Assembly (NCBI GenBank): GCA_002049455.2
Contig: KV919218.1
Location: 1 to 46,514 of the forward strand
DNA from: Porphyra umbilicalis
Lineage: Eukaryota; Rhodophyta; Bangiophyceae; Bangiales; Bangiaceae
Length of the DNA: 46,514 nt
Direction of reading: 5' to 3'
A program made the position numbers and the translations under genes. Positions 1 through 9,853 of the stretch are shown piece after piece. The notes under the pieces were generated by a model, which was not told the DNA's origin, did no database searches, and saw nothing but the letters and a program-made list of their open reading frames with translations. The stretch's first letter is position 1, and each line of letters starts with the position of its first letter.

Positions 1-1876
1 CCGACCGGCTGTCACCGCGGTCAATTGAGCCCCCCAGTCGTTGTTGCCCGGCACGGGTCGCGGAGCGCCGTCCTGAATCCACGTTCCAAGGCCCTGCGGG
101 GGGACTTTGGTCGCGCCACACCCGCCACGTTGCTGGAGAGAGGGGACCGGCTACCGGCGCGGGTCGCGCCGGCCCACCGCAAATCCCGAGCAGACACACG
201 GCACGCCCGCCAATCCGTTGTGCACCGCCGCCAGAAACGGGGCGCACCGTCGCGGGTGCGCGTGCCATTTGACCGCCCGCGCAGTGCTGGCCAGAACCAG
301 ACGGCCGCTTGCTTGACAAGTGGCCAGCCCGCATCGTGGACGCGACCCCTGCTGTATTCGTGGCCGCAGCGCATTGCACCTGCCGCCGCCCGGACTCCCA
401 ACCACGACGGTGCTGGTTGCTGACGGTGGCGCGCCGCGCTGGTCTGCACGGGCGCCACCCCACACCGCGGCACGCGGCACGGCGTTGCTGGACTGTGATC
501 TGGCGGCCGCGCCACAGACGGGCGCGGCGCCGGGTGGTCACCCCGTCGGGTTATCGCCCGCCCCCCGCTGAGCGCGTGTCTAGTCAGCGGCGGCGAGCTG
601 GGGGCTCGGCACGGTCGTGGGGGGGGGTGTCGCCGCCATCCCTTACAATTGGCATTGGTCAGCTGGGCTGCCACGGCTGCCACTGCAGCCAACGGACCGC
701 GTCCCACCGCCCATTTCTCCCAATGCCTCACCGCGCGAGTGCTTCGGCGGGGGCCCCGCCCGAGCCGTAGCGGCGCATGCAAGCGGGACGGCCAGGCGTG
801 CATGCCTGGCCACCTGCCAGAAAAAACGGCCACCCGCCGCGGGGCGGCGGTCAGCAGCCGACCAAGCGGTGTCTCCAACGCCGCAAAAAAAAAAATAGAA
901 CGAGATCTGGGCGGGGCCCTTCTGAGAGGGTGACCTGGCGGCTGTTGCTGTTGCCCCGTTCTCGCGTCTGGAGCCCCCAGCAGACCGCACCGCACACACG
1001 GTGCGTGCGGGTATCAGGAGCGGCAGGGAATGACGGGCGGTGGCCGACCGGTACCGGCTTCGCTGCGCGGATCGCCCCCCCACCAGGCGCGTGGTGGGGC
1101 TGCCATGCGACGAGCGCAGAGGTACTGGCGGCAGTGTGCTGCAATCGACAGATCGGCGGGCGGCCACCCTGGGCGCGCGTGGCGCCCCCCCCCCTGTCGT
1201 GCGGGCGGCGGCGGCGTGCCGCCCCCGCCTCGTGTCGGCCGCGGGGTCCTTTGCCACGACCCCGCCGCCCCATACGCCCGTGCGGAGGGGGCATGTGGAG
1301 CCGCCCCCTGCGGCGTCACTGCCTCCCGAGGGAGGCAGGGGGGGCGCATGGGGTGCAGCCAGCACACAGCCGCCGGCAGCGGACGCGCCATGGCGGCAAA
1401 CGCCCCAGAATGGGTCCGCCCTCATTCTGCTTTTGTTGCTGTATTCTCCCCTGGCACCCGGTTTTGCAGCACTGCGTACGAGAGGGCGGCGGGACGAGCC
1501 GAGGAGGTTCGGCGTGCTCATAAGACGGGCACACAGACCGCGGCGACGCCCGACTGCCCCATTCGTGGCAGCAGCTCGGCCTACGTTGCCGTGGCACGCT
1601 GACGCCGTGTCCCCGGTGTCGGGCGACAGCGGCGGTCCCGCCGGCCACCGTCAGCTGCGACCGGACTCACGCGCCACGCGCGGTCGGGGTGTCGGCCACG
1701 CGCGCCCTGAGCGCCGCCCCACCCCCAGCCGCCCGTCGGCGTTTATCAACCCGACGCGGACGCGACGGCGAGGAGTCCCCGCGATCATTCCCCATTCCTT
1801 GCGACGCCTCCGACGCCGCCACCGCTCACGGGTGGCGCCGCCCGTCCCTTCACCCCCCCCCTCCCCCACCGGCGCG
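1..1876. other. GC-rich region without a recognisable gene
   Basis: The first 1.9 kb are very GC-rich and every frame has long stop-poor stretches on both strands, as composition alone would produce. None of the translations shows a domain or motif I know; they are Pro/Arg/Ala-rich throughout. The last few hundred bases are probably the promoter and 5' UTR of the downstream glycosyltransferase gene. No TATA box or other promoter element can be named with confidence. Confidence 0.5.
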
Positions 1877-4800
1877 ATGGACCGGGAGCATGAGGGCGCC
1901 TCCGGCGCCATGCCGCCGCTTCCCCGCGCCACCTCTGCGGTCGGCCACCGGGCGCCGTTTGAGGCGGTCGGGCGCGGCGGCTCGCCCGCGAGCGACGCGG
2001 CCGGCGTCTTCCCCGACGACTTCCCCCCCGGCAGCTTGTCGGGCTTTACGGCGGTGGAGCCCCCCAGCGGCGCCCTCTCCCTCCCCGACTCCCTCCCCGA
2101 GTCGGTGACCCGCCGCATGGCGGCGGTCCCCCCCCCGACGGCCGCCTCCTCGACCATCGGCGACGGCTCGTCGGTCGTGGACGACGACTCGGCGGGCGGC
2201 TCGACGCCCTCCCTCCGCTCCTACCACTCCCGCTCCATGTCCCTCTCCACGCCGGGGGGGGGTCGGACGGGGGCCCCCGCCCGGGCTCCATCCGCTCCCG
2301 CGCCGCCTCCCGCGCGGCGACGCGCAGCAGCCGCCGCGCGTCGGCCGTCGGCGCCTCGTCGGCGCTGCTGGCGCCGGGGGGGGAGTACGCGGAGGACCTG
2401 CGCCCCAAGGAGCTGTGCATGTTTGAGTGGTCGGGCGGCGGGCGGACCGTCTTCCTCGTCGGCAGCTGGGACGGCTACGCGGACCGGGTGCCGATGGAGA
2501 GCGTCAAGACCGGGGCCTTTCGCGCCGCCGTCGAGGTGCCTGTCGGGCGCCTCGAGTTCCGCTTCATCGTCGACGGGGTGGCCAAGTACAACCCGGACCT
2601 GCCAACGACCGTCGAGGAAACCACGGGCGTGCGCGTCAATGTGCGCCACGGGGACGACACGCTGCCGCCGGGGGTGGCGGGGGGGGGCGTCGACGGCGTC
2701 GATGGCGGCAAGGCTCACATCTCCCGCCGCCGGCGCCTCATGTCGCGCATTTCAGGGCTCGACATGTACTCGCCGTACTCGATGCAGCACGCGGTCGGGA
2801 TGCTCATCTTTCGGGTGTGCTACCTGCTCATGATCCCGGCAGGCGGCTACTACTTTTACTGGCTGATCGTGCGCGGCGGCAACGAGGAGGCCATTGCGTG
2901 CTGGGCCGTCTTTATCGTCGCCGAAATGTTGTCCTTCCTCTCCGCGCTCATTTCCCTCTTTGGCATGTGGAAGCCGGTCAAGCGCAAGTGGCGGTCGCTC
3001 GACCAGCTGCGGCCGGCGCTGCCCGAGTCCGAGTGGCCCACCGTGGACGTGGTCATTTCCCATTATAAGTACGTTATGGTTTGTGTGGTGCGCCCCCATT
3101 GGGTCCTCGTGCGCCCTCTCTTTGATCCTTAGGTGTTGTGCTTGATGTCACAGTTACTAACCCTCTCCTTTGTTGCATTGGCTGCGTCTTGGTTCGCGTC
3201 TGGTTTCTTTTTTCCTTTCTGGTCTTGCAGAGAGGATGTGGAGGGCCTGCGGCAAACCATTCGCGCGGCGATGCGCCTGGACTACCCCGCCCACCTGCTG
3301 CACATCATTGTCGGCGACGATGGGTTTTTCCCCACGTCCAAGATGGTGGAGCGCTCCGACATGGGGCTGCGCATGTACCAGACGTGCGTCGAGGAGGCCG
3401 GGTACGACCCACTTGTCGAAGAGACGATGAACGAGCACGGTACGTTTTTGGGGGGTTGTCCTTTTGGGTTTGTCCTCGGCGTGAGCGCGTCGGTGGGAGG
3501 AGCTTGGCTGGCAGTTTACTGACATGTCTGTGATGTGTTGTCTCCCAATCGTTGACGTGGTGACGGGCCTCTTCCTGCTCTCTGCTTGTCTTGTTGTTCA
3601 GGTCTCGTGGAGCACTACACGGTCAAGGCCGGCGACAACCTTCCCCGTCACGATTGCGCTGTTGAGGCTCACCAGGTACGTGGTCGGTTTCCGGGCCGGG
3701 TGAGAGTCTTGGTTGCGACAACGTCATTGGCGTTTGTTGGTCGCGTGGCGTGTCTGATTTTTGACGATTTGCGGGCATCCGCCAGTGTCGGCGGGGTGGA
3801 CCACCCAAGACACCCGCTGACGATAGCCTGCCCTTTTTGCTTCCACCGTGCTGCCGCGTCCCCTGCTTTCGCACCGACGTGTCTGCTGTTCCAATGATTC
3901 CTCCCTCCTTGTACTTGATTTGGTACCTTGCACCCCCACGCAGTTTGAGTTTGGGCCGTACGGCGCGGACATGTATGCCCCCGGCGCCCTGCCGCGTCTG
4001 TCGCTCGTGGCGCGCGTCAAGCCGGCGGACGCCCACAACAAAGCCGGCAACATCAACAATGTGCTCAGCAACAGCAACGCCGACGGCAAGATTGTGCTTT
4101 TCCTCGACGCCGACATGAAGCCGGTCGAGAGCTACCTGCTGCGCGTCTTGCCGCTGCTGCTGGAAGAGCAGCGCACCGACTCGCTGCAGTCGCAGCTCGT
4201 GCAGACCGAGGACCCGGAGCTCGGTTCAGGGCAGAGCAAGTCGTGGCAAATCAACCGGGACGTCGGCTTTGTCGGCTGCCCGCAACGGTTTGCCAACGTG
4301 GCTGGGGACCACCCGGACTACTGCGCGGTACGTTTGGCGCTCAGGGTGTTGCTTGCACGTCACTCTTGTATTTTTCATCGCTCTGTCCATGCCACGGTCG
4401 CGCCGTGTCTATTTCACTTTTTTCCATCCGTGTACTGACGTTTCTTGTATTTTCTCCCGCTTCTGTCTCGCTCTCTCCTTTGGCTCACCTGCTCTGTACG
4501 TCTGGACTGTGTAGCATCGCAACGCTGTGTACTACAATGGCATTTGCACGGGTCGCGACGGCTTTGGCATGACCGATTTTGGTACGTTGGCCTGCCCGGC
4601 TTTTTATCGAATTTTTTCCTGTGGAGGTACTGCAGCGGGGTGCGACTCTTCGCGGACGGCATTCTGACCCGCCTCCTGCTCTTTTGGCCATTTTTCTGTT
4701 TCCGTACTTGTTTGTCGTCGGTGATTGCACTCGCAGTGGGCACGAACGCGTGCTGGCGTCGGGAGGTGCTGAACGAGATTGGCGGCTTTGTCTACGGGTC

Positions 4801-5746
4801 GGTGACGGAGGACACGCTGACGTCCAACGAGGTGCACCGCCGCGGCTACATCTCCAAGTACGCTGATGAGGACTTGTGCTGGGGGGAAGCGCCCGTGACG
4901 GTGGCCGCCGCGCTGCTGCAGCGGCAACGGTGGGCCAAGGGCGCCATTGAGAACGGCATGCGCATCTTCAAGGGCGCCGCCAAGGAGCGGAAGGCGATGC
5001 TCCTGAGCCGCGGCAAGCCGAGCGAACTGTCTGAGTTTTACGCCTACCGCCGGCAGCAGCGCAAGCCGAACAACTCGTTTGTGTCGACCATGTTTTGGTT
5101 GGACTCGACGCTCTACCCACTTCTCGGCTGGGGCGCCTTCGGTTATGTCTTTTGCGCGCTTTACTACCTCATCACCGCCGCGGCGCCCATCTCCCCGACG
5201 AGCACCTCCTCCCTGGCGGGCGCCTTCGTGACGTACTACGCCGTCCGCTACGCCGCCTTCTTCTCCGCCTTTTGGGACGTCTCCTCCAACGACGTGTTGC
5301 GCTCGCAGCAGTGCTGGTTCTCCTACAGCTTTGCGCACACGGTCGGCGTGTGGGACGCGCTGTTTGGGGGTTCCAAGCTCGGGTGGGTCGCCAACACGGG
5401 CCAGCGCCACCGCCGCTCGTGGCTCGAGTGGTTCAACATCCTCACCCTCGGGCTGCTCATCGCCGGCATTGTGTGGCGGCTCGTCGCCTTTATCAGCATT
5501 GATGAGGCGTGCGCGCCCTATGAGAACATTGGCGCCATCTTCTTTGGCGGCTACGTGGCGTGGATGATGGCGCCCGTCGCGCTCGTCTCCCTCAACGAGC
5601 GCCTATCCAGCGCGTCCGAGGAGGAGCGCGAGGGCAAGATGCTGCAGCTGCCAACGCCGCTCATCGCGGCCGCCGTCACCATCCTCGGTGTCGTCTTCCT
5701 GTCGGGCTGGGCCAACGCCCGCTGCGGCATTGAGGCCCGCGGCTGA
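1877..5746 (+). CDS. CESA: CBM48-fused family-2 glycosyltransferase, cellulose synthase type
   Basis: Membrane beta-glucan (probably cellulose) synthase using a UDP-sugar. Exons: (1877 or 2419)-3068, 3231-3439, 3602-3675, 3944-4327, 4515-4581, 4737-5746. All five introns are GT-AG (four donors begin GTACGT) and every junction keeps the frame. From Met 2419 the product is about 797 residues: CBM48/AMPK-type domain at 1-85 (FEWSGGG, FLVGSWDGY), two membrane segments at about 125-185, then the catalytic core with DDG near 246, DAD at 366-368, TED at 485-487 and QRQRW at 523-527, then several C-terminal membrane segments. An upstream Met at 1877 opens a Ser/Pro-rich leader in another frame; reaching the CBM from it needs a one-base change in the G9 run 2254-2262. 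CBM48 before a GT2 core is the red algal CESA layout. Mannan or other beta-glucan synthesis is the alternative. Confidence 0.8.
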
Positions 5747-6531
5747 GCGGCGGGCGAGTAGGTGGCTGTGCCCGGTCGGTAGCGACCGGGTGGTGGACGC
5801 CGTTGACCGGGCAGTGGTCGACGGCGGCCGCGCTGACTTGGTGGCACGCGCGCTGTACCGCGCGCAGTGCCCCACTCACATGGTGCCTGTGGGCGCCTCT
5901 CTTTGTATCTTGGATTTTCCGTCTTGACGGGCCTGCCCTTGTCAATAAAACCAATCCCAAGCTTCTTGCACGACGAGCTCCCTTCTGCGCGACGGCCGTG
6001 TGCACCGCGCAACTGCCGGCATAGACGGGTGGTGCACTTGCTGCGGCGGCTGCTACTGGGACGGGCGGAATCGCTGCGTCCCTTCCCTGTCTTTGTGAGT
6101 GCACGCAGCTCCCAGTCGATGCCGGTACGGCGGGGGTGCAGCAGCCTGCTTGCCCCCATAGACGCCCAGTGTCGCGCCCTGACCCCCCCCTCCCCCACCT
6201 CCACCCCTCCTTTCCCCCCCGCCTGCCCGCGCTCGCGCATCGTCCTTCGGAGGCGGGGGTGGCGGAGCGCAGACGCAGCCGAGTCGATCACGACGAAGAC
6301 GATGGGGATCAAAGCGTGTGGAATTCTTAGAATTCTGCTGAAAGACGCGAGCAGCTTCGTTCAGCCGGTAACAACTACTCTGGACGGCAGCGGTCGTCTT
6401 CGCGGTGTATCGGTGGCGGTCTGGCAGCCGCGACCAAGACACTTGCGCTGGCCCACCGAGTCGGTGTCTTGACGCCTCACCGAGCTGTACGGTTTGGCAC
6501 CAAGCTGACAGAGGCCGGCCAAGCTGTTGCC
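5747..6531. other. Intergenic spacer between GT2 and p24 genes
   Basis: This holds the 3' UTR of the synthase gene with its AATAAA, a C-rich stretch near 6180-6230, and the presumed promoter and 5' UTR of the p24 gene. Two GAATTC sites six bases apart near 6322-6337 form a short palindromic repeat. No coding segment is recognised. Confidence 0.5.
5944..5949 (+). terminator. Candidate poly(A) signal of the GT2 gene
   Basis: An AATAAA hexamer lies about 200 bases after the TGA stop of the glycosyltransferase gene, in its sense direction, within an otherwise GC-rich spacer. I cannot tell whether this species uses AATAAA. Confidence 0.4.
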
Positions 6532-7530
6532 ATGGCCGTTGTGATTTCATTTCCCTGCCCCTGTGCGTCGTCCGCACGCCGTTGTTTGTGGGCGCTGGCG
6601 TCCACGCTCCTCGTCGCGGTCCTTGCCCCCCCTGTCGCTGGCCTAACCTTTTACCTGCGCGCTGGAGGGAGTCGGTGTTTTGTCGACGCCATTGCCCCTG
6701 CCACGCGTGTCTTTGGCGAGGTTTTTGTGACCGCCTCCCAAGGCGAGATGCCGGTGGACGTCCATGTCACGCATGTGGCCACCCAGGCACTCATGTACAA
6801 GAGAGAGAACGTTGCGCACGTCAAGTTTGGCTTCACAACCCCGTCCGGGTACGGCGCAGCTGGCCACGCGGCGCCTCGGGTGATTGACGGTCGAGCCGCC
6901 GAGGCCGCCCGAGCCAGCCGGGCTGACGGCGGTGGGACGGGGAGTGGCGGCGCCGCTGGCGTCGGCGACGGTGGCGGCGCCGATCGACACCGGCGGTCCC
7001 TGCAGAGTGTGTCCGAGGCGGAAGCCAAGGGAGCCATAGCCGGCGGCGACGCATGGGCGGACGAAGACCTTGCCGGGCTGGACGAGGACGACTGGGCCGA
7101 CCCGGACGGTGACGCACCGCCGCCTGGCATCGACGGGAGCTATGGCGACGACGATGGTTTGTGGTCGACCGCACGCTACGAGGTGTGCGTGTCTCACAGC
7201 GGCGCCACGCAACCGGTCACCGGCGTCTTTCGGAGGGTGCGGCTGACGCTCGCGTCGGGCTCAGGGGCACACGACTTCGGGCGGTTGGCGCTCAAGCAGC
7301 ATCTCGGCCACCTGGAGCTGGCGCTGCACGAAACGGTGTCCGAGCTGGAGGGCCTCCACTTGCGGATGGACGAGGTCAGGCGGAGAGAGGATAGCCTGTA
7401 CCACATGAATGCTGCAACGGGGGTAGTGGTCGTGCGGGCAGGCACCCTGTGTGTTTTTGTGTTGACTCTCGTGGCGGTCCTACAGGGCTGGGCCGTGCGG
7501 AGGCACCTGAATAAGAAAAAGGTGCTGTGA
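6532..7530 (+). CDS. p24/emp24 GOLD-domain cargo receptor
   Basis: Type I membrane protein of the early secretory pathway; p24 proteins cycle between ER and Golgi in COPI/COPII vesicles as cargo receptors. The 332-residue product has a signal peptide at about 1-37, a GOLD domain beginning LTFYLRAGG with its two conserved cysteines (SRCFVDA and YEVCVSH), a membrane-proximal coiled-coil-like helix (LELALHETVSELEGLHLRM), one membrane segment near 300-322 and a short basic tail ending KKVL. The last four residues fit the KKXX dilysine ER-retrieval signal. The Met at 6532 is preferred to one 21 codons upstream because it starts directly before the signal peptide. About 110 residues rich in Gly, Asp and Ala interrupt the GOLD domain, making this protein roughly half as long again as usual p24s. 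No intron is apparent. Confidence 0.88.
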   Translation: MAVVISFPCPCASSARRCLWALASTLLVAVLAPPVAGLTFYLRAGGSRCFVDAIAPATRVFGEVFVTASQGEMPVDVHVTHVATQALMYKRENVAHVKFGFTTPSGYGAAGHAAPRVIDGRAAEAARASRADGGGTGSGGAAGVGDGGGADRHRRSLQSVSEAEAKGAIAGGDAWADEDLAGLDEDDWADPDGDAPPPGIDGSYGDDDGLWSTARYEVCVSHSGATQPVTGVFRRVRLTLASGSGAHDFGRLALKQHLGHLELALHETVSELEGLHLRMDEVRRREDSLYHMNAATGVVVVRAGTLCVFVLTLVAVLQGWAVRRHLNKKKVL

Positions 7531-7873
7531 GTGGAGGGCGCGTCCGTGTGTATTCCTAGCCTTTCCAGCTCGCCCCAGGTCCCTGCAAAATGGACTCGAT
7601 AGCGCAAGCCCAGCATCACCGAAAGGAACAAGGCTCGCCCTGGCCATGCATACACCGTTACCGTCTGCCTCTTTCCGTGTCGTGGGACACAGCTCGTAGA
7701 TTTTGTAACTCGTGTCGTGCGTACAATCGGCGCGTACAGTTACTCACAAGACGAAGTAGAATAAAGCTGACCCGCGAGACCGGCAGCGCCTCACTTTATG
7801 CGGGAAAATAGATAGCCACACCAAAAGAGCCACGACATGGACGCGCCGCCGGCGAGCCAAAAGGACTCGGCGA
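7531..7873. other. Short convergent intergenic spacer
   Basis: The spacer between the p24 stop and the phosphatase stop on the opposite strand. Apart from the AATAAA at 7760 nothing is recognisable; the composition is less GC-rich than in the flanking genes. Confidence 0.5.
7760..7765 (+). terminator. Candidate poly(A) signal of the p24 gene
   Basis: AATAAA on the sense strand, 230 bases after the p24 stop codon. It lies just before the 3' end of the convergent phosphatase gene, so the two transcripts end close together or overlap. Confidence 0.4.
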
Positions 7874-9853
7874 CTACGTTTGCATCGCCGCGGACGCGTC
7901 AGAGAATGGGCCTGACGGCGTCACAGGTGTGCCGGGTACCAGAGCGTCGGCGTGCGCCTTGGCCTTGGGAGCGGAGGCAGGGGCTTGCACGGATACTGGC
8001 GGCCCCGCAACGACCGAGGACATGGCGTCACCAGAATCGTCGGCTGACGCTGCTCGGCCAGCGGCCGCTGCCACCATCGCGCCCTCGCTGGCAGGCGGGT
8101 CCGCCGCAATGTCGGCGGCGCCGCTTTCCGGCGCACTCGGCGGCGTTGCCGGCGAGTTGGCACTCCCCGCTGCCTGCGGCGACGTAACACCAACAACGTC
8201 CGTGCCCGGAGGCACTGACCCTGTCCGCGTCCCGTTGTTCATCTGCATCGCCAACAGTGGCGGTGGGGGCGCCACCGACGACCTCGACGGCTTATCCCCG
8301 ACCGCAGAACCTTCCGAGGATGCGTTCGGCGCCTGTTTTGGTGGCGGACGAATGACGTTGCGCACGTCCGGGACATCCCGCATTGTCAGCACCTTGGCCA
8401 GCGTCTTGTCCAGCTCCCCGTCGGTCTCGTCGTCGATAAAGTCAAGGATGTGCACCGCATTCTCAGGCTGCATGGCGTACGAAATGGGCGAGTTGTCGAC
8501 AATGATCACCTGCTTCACGTCCCGGCCGAGGCGAGTGAGATCCTTGACGAAAACACCCCCCACCATCACGCAATGTTCCCGGTACAGCCGGCCATGAATC
8601 ATGTCCGCAGGGTGGGCACCGTTGATGACCGCCGCTGACGCGGATAGCTCGTCTAGTACGGGGTCGGCGTAGAGCGCGAGTGAAGCCGTGAAGACAACCA
8701 CCTCAAAAATGTCCGCCACGGCCGCCAGGAACTCGTCCACACGGGGGCGCTTGCGCACGTAAGCGACCGCCGGCTCGCCACTAATGGTCAGCTGCAGCGT
8801 CAGGTGTGCGTCCGCCAAGTACGTGAAAGACGAATGGACGAGGGTCTCGTCCAGGTCGAGCACGAGCGTCGGCCGAGCCGCCAGAGATCCGACCGCGGGG
8901 GGGAGAAGCGGGGATGCGGGCGTAAAGGTGGGAGGGAGCGCGAGGAGCTGGGCCATCAGCGATGAGTCGCTGACCGAAAGGGGTGCGGACGGAGCCGGGG
9001 ACGCCGCATCCAGCGGCTGGCGCTTGAGGAGGCGGTGGAAGAGGCGGTGTAGGAGGGTCTTCTTCTTCTTCAACCCTGCAAGTCCGAGAACACCGCACGC
9101 AAGCAACAGACGGGCAATGGAAAGAGACAGAGCCAAAGTGCAGCGAGGGAGCAACGTCAGACCGTGGCCTCGCGTGCGAGCAGACAAAGGACCGAGGCAA
9201 GAAAACACTAGATACGGCCGACCCACGAACATCACAAGGCCAAGTAAGCAGAAAAACAGCCGAGCCTGGCGCGCAATGGCAACGTCCATACCTTCCGAGT
9301 CTTCACCATCCTCCTCGTCCTCTTCATCCGCCGCCCCCGCATCGCTCGCAGGCAGCACAGCTGCTGCGCCGCCGCCCGACTTGGGCGACGCGGAAAATAA
9401 CCGCACGAGCGCCGACCGGCGCGGGGACCCCGCTCCCCGTGGCGAGTTGATACTGCCAGCTGCACCCGACGGACCCCCACCGCTTGGCGGTCGAACTGTC
9501 GGCACCACGCTGTGGATGATGCCCGCGAGCGGTGGCGCCGACGAAGAGGGCGACGTTGATGCCGCGGGCGCCGCCGCGTTGGCAGAACCACACCCAGCAG
9601 AGCCATTGGCCCCAGTCCCCGCGCCGGCCGCGCCGTTGCCGTCAGCCGCCGGCGGAGAAACGGGGGAGGCGGCGACGGGTGAGTCGCTGAGGCCGTCCCC
9701 ACCGAGAACCGACGTCGGGGTCGTCAGCGGCACGGCAGGGATACTCTTTCCAGGCGGTAGGCCCGACTTCAGAGCCGCGCCACTCCCGGTTGGGGCCGTC
9801 CCATTCAGCAACGATGCGTCGAGAGGCGGCACGACCGGCGTGGTGCCTGTCAT
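7874..9853 (-). CDS. FCP1/SCP-like CTD phosphatase (HAD superfamily)
   Basis: Protein serine/threonine phosphatase of the DxDxT class, related to small CTD phosphatases and Dullard. On the minus strand the exons are 9853-9292 and 9075-7874. The 216-base intron has GTATGG and TTGCAG ends, and the spliced product is 587 residues. The first 187 residues are low-complexity Ser/Gly/Pro ending in an acidic stretch. The catalytic domain spans about 255-425, with DLDETLVHSS near 260, the VVFTAS strand, and VDNSPISY near 380. The C-terminal ~150 residues are Ala/Pro/Ser-rich and look disordered. The Met at 9853 is chosen because upstream in-frame sequence reads as non-protein; others at up to 10204 are possible. 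The intron is a multiple of three and free of stops, so its retention would add a hydrophobic stretch. Substrate (RNA polymerase II CTD or another phosphoprotein) cannot be told. Confidence 0.85.
   Translation of the reverse strand: MTGTTPVVPPLDASLLNGTAPTGSGAALKSGLPPGKSIPAVPLTTPTSVLGGDGLSDSPVAASPVSPPAADGNGAAGAGTGANGSAGCGSANAAAPAASTSPSSSAPPLAGIIHSVVPTVRPPSGGGPSGAAGSINSPRGAGSPRRSALVRLFSASPKSGGGAAAVLPASDAGAADEEDEEDGEDSEGMDVAIARQARLFFCLLGLVMFVGRPYLVFSCLGPLSARTRGHGLTLLPRCTLALSLSIARLLLACGVLGLAGLKKKKTLLHRLFHRLLKRQPLDAASPAPSAPLSVSDSSLMAQLLALPPTFTPASPLLPPAVGSLAARPTLVLDLDETLVHSSFTYLADAHLTLQLTISGEPAVAYVRKRPRVDEFLAAVADIFEVVVFTASLALYADPVLDELSASAAVINGAHPADMIHGRLYREHCVMVGGVFVKDLTRLGRDVKQVIIVDNSPISYAMQPENAVHILDFIDDETDGELDKTLAKVLTMRDVPDVRNVIRPPPKQAPNASSEGSAVGDKPSRSSVAPPPPLLAMQMNNGTRTGSVPPGTDVVGVTSPQAAGSANSPATPPSAPESGAADIAADPPASEGAMVAAAAGRAASADDSGDAMSSVVAGPPVSVQAPASAPKAKAHADALVPGTPVTPSGPFSDASAAMQT

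Noticed and set aside
1040..1876. Upstream extension of the GT2 frame from 1040
   Set aside because: The extra residues are Arg/Pro/Ala-rich with no signal or domain; Met 1877 or 2419 are more plausible starts.
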